Below, piece by piece: positions 6,407-8,866 of a stretch of 8,866 nt of DNA; position 1 is the first letter of the stretch, and every line of letters starts with the position of its first letter. Position numbers and translations under genes: made by a program. A model generated the notes under the pieces. The model was not told where the DNA came from. It worked only from the letters and a program-made list of their open reading frames with translations, and did no database searches. Where the stretch lies: assembly GCA_021796135.1 (NCBI GenBank), contig JAJYOQ010000149.1, positions 1-8,866 on the forward strand, in the 5' to 3' direction. The DNA is from Bacteroidota bacterium (GTDB taxonomy: Bacteria > Bacteroidota > Ignavibacteria > Ignavibacteriales > Ignavibacteriaceae).

Positions 6407-6455
6407 TTATTCCTCTTTTCGTTAATTTTTTTGGTTTTAGTCCTTTACTTCTTTT

Positions 6456-6505
6456 TAATCTAAATCTATTGAAAATAGTAGTACATTCCTTTGACTTAAG
6501 TTAGT
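6456..6505 (-). promoter_or_regulatory. CRP/FNR-type class II promoter of the cupin-DGC-nirK-nirV-SCO operon
   Basis: The operator TGACTTAAGTTA (6492-6503) differs at one base from the perfect palindrome seen at the other two sites. On the minus strand it is followed after 23 nt by TAGATTTA (6468-6461), a -10 element of the TAnnTTTG type. With -12 at 6468, the start site is near 6456 and the operator centre at -41.5. The one-base mismatch is in the half-site farther from the start. Spacer and leader resemble those of the promoter near 2588. Confidence 0.75.
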
Positions 6506-6521
6506 TCTTTGTATCTTTTAT

Positions 6522-6626
6522 TCATCTAGTTAATTGTTCTTCCGTAATTCCGTCAAGTATGGCATAAAGCGGTTCGGAACATGATTTTTGAATATTTAAT
6601 ATCATCTCTATTTTATTTCTTGGCAT
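6522..6626 (-). CDS. 34-codon small ORF behind its own CRP/FNR-type promoter
   Basis: The frame runs from the ATG at 6626-6624 to TGA at 6524-6522 and gives 34 residues: MPRNKIEMILNIQKSC then SEPLYAILDGITEEQLTR. GAAGGAG lies exactly 7 nt before the ATG, the strongest ribosome site in the window, and an apt promoter lies about 80 nt upstream. There is one cysteine (C16) and no membrane segment. I do not recognise a family. The ending PLYAILDGITEEQLTR faintly recalls the first helices of DinB-like proteins, so a truncated remnant is possible; I found no open continuation after the stop. Alternatives are a microprotein of the NO/nitrite response or a leader peptide for the cupin operon, whose promoter starts 17 nt beyond the stop. 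Confidence 0.45.
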   Translation of the reverse strand: MPRNKIEMILNIQKSCSEPLYAILDGITEEQLTR

Positions 6627-6704
6627 AACATGACTCCTTCAGTTAAAAGATATTTGAATAAGCATCTTAACACCTTGCTAATAAAATTTATATTTACATC
6701 TTAC
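6627..6704 (-). other. Leader between promoter and the 34-codon ORF
   Basis: The predicted transcript has about 80 nt before the small ORF. It holds an imperfect stem, GTTAA-GAT pairing with ATC-TTTTAAC around an AT-rich loop (about 6643-6672), ending immediately before the ribosome site. No recognised riboswitch is visible. With the small ORF and the flanking promoters, this explains the 372-nt gap between the ClC and cupin genes. Confidence 0.35.
6634..6640 (-). promoter_or_regulatory. Strong ribosome binding site for the 34-codon ORF
   Basis: GAAGGAG on the minus strand, 7 nt from the ATG at 6626. Another ATG lies only 2 nt after it (6631-6629) but opens just seven codons before a stop, so the spacing selects the longer frame. 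Confidence 0.55.
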
Positions 6705-6754
6705 GCTATCCAATCTAAGATAAAAAACAATATTTGCCCATGACTTAAGTCAGT
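6705..6754 (-). promoter_or_regulatory. CRP/FNR-type class II promoter upstream of the 34-codon ORF
   Basis: The operator is a perfect TGACTTAAGTCA at 6741-6752, just behind the 3' end of the ClC gene. TAGATT (6717-6712) follows after 23 nt on the minus strand, the same geometry as the promoters near 6456 and 2588, giving a start near 6705 and operator centre at -41.5. The first gene below it is the small ORF at 6626; transcription could also continue into the cupin operon. Confidence 0.65.
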
Positions 6755-6778
6755 GCTAACCTTTTTATTCATTAATAT

Positions 6779-8668
6779 TTACTTTTTGATAAGACCATTT
6801 TTGTTCTGGTCATCTTTCTTTCTCTTCTTACTTAAACTAATATATCTTTTATATAAATTTTCCTTTTCATTGTGCATTCTTCTTACATTTAAAATGTCAT
6901 CATGAGAAATTAGACCTATCAATTTTTGGTGATCGTCGTGTGCAATAATTGGAATACGCGTTACCTTGTAGCTTGCCATCATATCTGCTGCTTCCCGCAT
7001 AGTGTTGTCTTCGTAAATTGCTACTAAAGGTCCTTTAACAATTTCCTTTATTTTTTTACTGCCGGATATCTCCGGGTTTTCTAATTCTCGCCTTCTAATA
7101 ACTCCAACTAGTTTTTCATATTCATCGATTACCGGATAACCATGATGTAAAGTTCCTTCTTCACCTGAAGCCAGCCAGTTACGTACTTTTGAGACCTCAT
7201 CTTCAGCTTTAATAGAAACGACATTTTTAGTTGCGCAATCTTTTACTAGGGTTTGTAATAGAAAATCTGCCGCATATTCACTTGGAACATTAACACCTCT
7301 CCTGGCAATTTTTTCTGTCATTATTGTATTACGCATCATTAGGCTGGAAACTAAATATGCACTACTGCAACCCGCTAAAAGCGGTAATAAACCATGAGGC
7401 TGCATTGTTGTTTCGAAAGCAAATATCATAGATGCTAATAATGCCCGCGCTGATCCGGCAAACATTGCAGCCATACCTACTAGAGCCGCTATCCTTATAT
7501 CGACGCCTGAATTTGGAAATAGACTTAAAATAATTGAGCCTAAAGTAGCTCCCAGCCCTCCGCCGATTGTAAACAATGGCGCTAGTGTTCCTCCGGACGT
7601 TCCGCTGCCCAGGGAAATAGCCCATGAAACAAATTTTAGAACAAACAAAATAATTAAAGTTTGCCCAAATATGGACCCGTTCAAGATATTATCTATATTA
7701 TCATATCCAACTCCTAACGTATGCGGAGCAAAATATCCTACTACTCCCACAGCTAAAGCTCCGATAGCAGGCCACCACATCCAATGAATTGGTAGTTTGT
7801 CAAACAAATCCTCAACTAAATAAACAGCCTTTGTAACAAATACCGAGCAAACTCCAATAATCAATCCCATCAATAAATAAATTATTAAAGCTACAGAACC
7901 TGGCTGAGCCACATCCTTTAAGGCAAATATCGGCGCTGTACCTACAAAAAATATTCTTACTGCTGTAGCTGCTGCACTTGCAAGAGTAACTGGTATTAAG
8001 GACTGGGGATTAAACTCAAATAACAAAAGCTCCACAGCTAATAGAACTGCTGAGATTGGGCTTCCAAAAGTAGCAGCCATTCCGGCTGCTGCACCAGCAG
8101 CCAAAAGAATTTTTCTCTCATCCGCACTTGTCTTTAGTAGTTGTCCGATTAACGAGCCTAACGCCCCACCGGTTGCAATAATTGGTCCCTCTGCGCCAAA
8201 AGGTCCGCCGGTACCTATTGAAATTGCGGCAGAGATAGGCTTTAAGAATGTAAGACGTGGCTGTATTCTGCTTTCATTCAATAATACCTGTTCCATTGCT
8301 TCAGGTATTCCATGCCCTCTAATCCCGGCTGAGCCATACTTAGCCATGAATCCGACAACTATTGCCCCGGCAATCGGAATTATTATCACCAACAATCCAA
8401 GATGGTTTTGAGCTGGTGAACTAAAGGTGAAAGAAAACACCCCATAAAAACAAAGATTTGTTATTAGTCCAATTAATCTTGTTAAAATTTGGGCAATAAA
8501 TCCGCCTGCAATACCTAACAGAATAGCTATTAAAGAAATTTCAATTGAACGATAATTATAAAAATTTTTATCCTGCGGAAGGTGAATTGTTCGCAAAGTT
8601 GGTTCCATTGATGGCGCAACCGGCAATCCTGATATATCAACAAATTTGTTTCTCTCTTTTTTTCTCAT
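6779..8668 (-). CDS. ClC-family anion channel/transporter with C-terminal CBS pair
   Basis: A 629-residue membrane protein: ClC core at about 40-455 and two CBS domains at about 475-530 and 543-597. The anion-pathway signatures are GHGIPE (118-123), GPFGAEGP (155-162) with gating glutamate E160, and GSGTSGGTLAPLF (354-366). After FGSPISAVLLAVE (E213) the next residue is Leu where the Cl-/H+ antiporter ClC-ec1 has its proton glutamate E203, by my motif alignment; that would favour a channel-like or altered mechanism. The CBS pair (YPVIDEYEKLVGVIRRREL; RIPIIAHDDHQKLIGLISHDDIL) may sense nucleotides. The start is the ATG at 8668-8666; an in-frame TAA lies ten codons earlier, and no good ribosome site is seen. 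The charged tail is Lys-rich. It ends 26 nt before the next operator and probably belongs to a different unit. Confidence 0.94.
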   Translation of the reverse strand: MRKKERNKFVDISGLPVAPSMEPTLRTIHLPQDKNFYNYRSIEISLIAILLGIAGGFIAQILTRLIGLITNLCFYGVFSFTFSSPAQNHLGLLVIIIPIAGAIVVGFMAKYGSAGIRGHGIPEAMEQVLLNESRIQPRLTFLKPISAAISIGTGGPFGAEGPIIATGGALGSLIGQLLKTSADERKILLAAGAAAGMAATFGSPISAVLLAVELLLFEFNPQSLIPVTLASAAATAVRIFFVGTAPIFALKDVAQPGSVALIIYLLMGLIIGVCSVFVTKAVYLVEDLFDKLPIHWMWWPAIGALAVGVVGYFAPHTLGVGYDNIDNILNGSIFGQTLIILFVLKFVSWAISLGSGTSGGTLAPLFTIGGGLGATLGSIILSLFPNSGVDIRIAALVGMAAMFAGSARALLASMIFAFETTMQPHGLLPLLAGCSSAYLVSSLMMRNTIMTEKIARRGVNVPSEYAADFLLQTLVKDCATKNVVSIKAEDEVSKVRNWLASGEEGTLHHGYPVIDEYEKLVGVIRRRELENPEISGSKKIKEIVKGPLVAIYEDNTMREAADMMASYKVTRIPIIAHDDHQKLIGLISHDDILNVRRMHNEKENLYKRYISLSKKRKKDDQNKNGLIKK

Positions 8669-8714
8669 AAGTATATCTTTATTTTTGGTTTATCTTGAGG
8701 CATTCTCATTTCTA
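8669..8714 (-). other. Short AT-rich gap upstream of the ClC gene
   Basis: Between the ClC start and the stop of the edge frame. I see no operator copy and no convincing ribosome site or promoter; the TGACTTAAGTCA motif is absent, which separates ClC from the local regulon. Confidence 0.4.
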
Positions 8715-8866
8715 CTAACTATATAAATTTTTATTTTTTTGAAAATCCATAATTTCAAGTAAATACAATAATATTGAATTAATGTTATTTAGACTTGTGA
8801 TTACCATTACTCTATTAAGAGAAGATAGATCCGTTTCTTTATATAAAAAGTATTTTGCAAAAATTA
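8715..8866 (-). CDS. Possible 3' end of an unknown gene entering from the window edge
   Basis: One minus-strand frame is open from the edge (first full codon at 8864) for 49 codons to a TAG at 8717-8715. The text includes IFAKYFLYKETDLSSLNRVM, a hydrophobic stretch NSILLYLLEIM and the end FQKNKNLYS. I recognise no family. In sequence this AT-rich, 49 open codons are somewhat unlikely by chance but not decisive. If real, it would precede ClC by 46 nt and could share a transcript with it. It could also be non-coding. Confidence 0.25.
   Translation of the reverse strand, partial: IFAKYFLYKETDLSSLNRVMVITSLNNINSILLYLLEIMDFQKNKNLYS

Noticed and set aside
6701..6772. 23-codon minus-strand ORF starting just after the ClC stop
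   Set aside because: It spans the operator and -10 element of the promoter at 6705-6754 and would end before the start of the predicted transcript; it has no ribosome site. The regulatory reading explains this stretch better.
7362..7625. 87-codon minus-strand frame inside the ClC gene
   Set aside because: It overlaps the ClC coding region in another frame across the strongly conserved GSGTSGG region; a shadow frame.
8739..8758. TTGAAA-N8-TTTCAA inverted repeat as another CRP/FNR site upstream of ClC
   Set aside because: The half-sites lack the GAC of the local operator, the 8-nt spacer does not fit the TTGAC-N4-GTCAA type, and no TAGNTT follows at 23 nt.
1..8866. CRISPR arrays, tRNA/rRNA genes, insertion sequences, phage or attachment sites
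   Set aside because: Reading both strands I saw no regularly spaced repeats, no tRNA cloverleaf or rRNA landmarks, and no transposase, integrase or terminal inverted repeats.

Overview
The window reads as a low-GC chromosome segment from a facultatively denitrifying bacterium of the FCB group (Bacteroidota / Ignavibacteriota-like). The grounds are the AT-rich codon use, promoter -10 elements of the TAnnTTT type, and a nirK - formylglycine-enzyme-like - SCO gene order that I associate with this group. No rRNA or other taxonomic marker is present, so the assignment is inference. All supported genes lie on the minus strand, so transcription runs from high to low coordinates.

Region by region, in the direction of transcription. 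(1) 8866-8669: an open frame entering from the window edge (possible gene 3' end), then a short AT-rich gap. (2) 8668-6779: a ClC-type anion channel/transporter with two C-terminal CBS domains, probably unrelated to what follows. (3) 6754-6522: a CRP/FNR-type promoter, a leader of about 80 nt, and a 34-codon ORF with a strong ribosome binding site. (4) 6505-2683: a second promoter of the same type and the nitrite reductase operon: cupin, DGC-domain cysteine protein, NirK with a C-terminal cytochrome c domain, a NirV-like protein and an SCO-family copper protein. (5) 2637-1: a third promoter of the same type and a tightly packed operon: one-domain DUF2249 protein, DUF1858 plus two DUF2249 domains, a 12-TM NnrS-like / heme-copper-oxidase-subunit-I-like protein, and a DUF59 (SufT/MIP18-type) Fe-S assembly protein cut by the window edge.

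How it may work together: NirK reduces nitrite to NO at the cell envelope, with electrons probably passing through its fused cytochrome c. SCO and NirV plausibly help build or support the copper enzyme. The downstream operon combines families that recur in NO and nitrosative-stress contexts with an Fe-S assembly factor, so it looks like an NO-handling and Fe-S protection/repair module. No canonical NorB is visible; the NnrS-like protein is the only NO-related membrane protein here.

The strongest new observation is regulatory. Three copies of TGACTTAAGT(C/T)A are each followed, after exactly 23 nt, by TAG(A/T)TT. That puts each operator at -41.5, the class II position of a CRP/FNR activator. 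It ties the nitrite reductase operon, the DUF2249 operon and the small ORF into one local regulon. Two of the three promoters also share spacer and leader sequence, as if duplicated.
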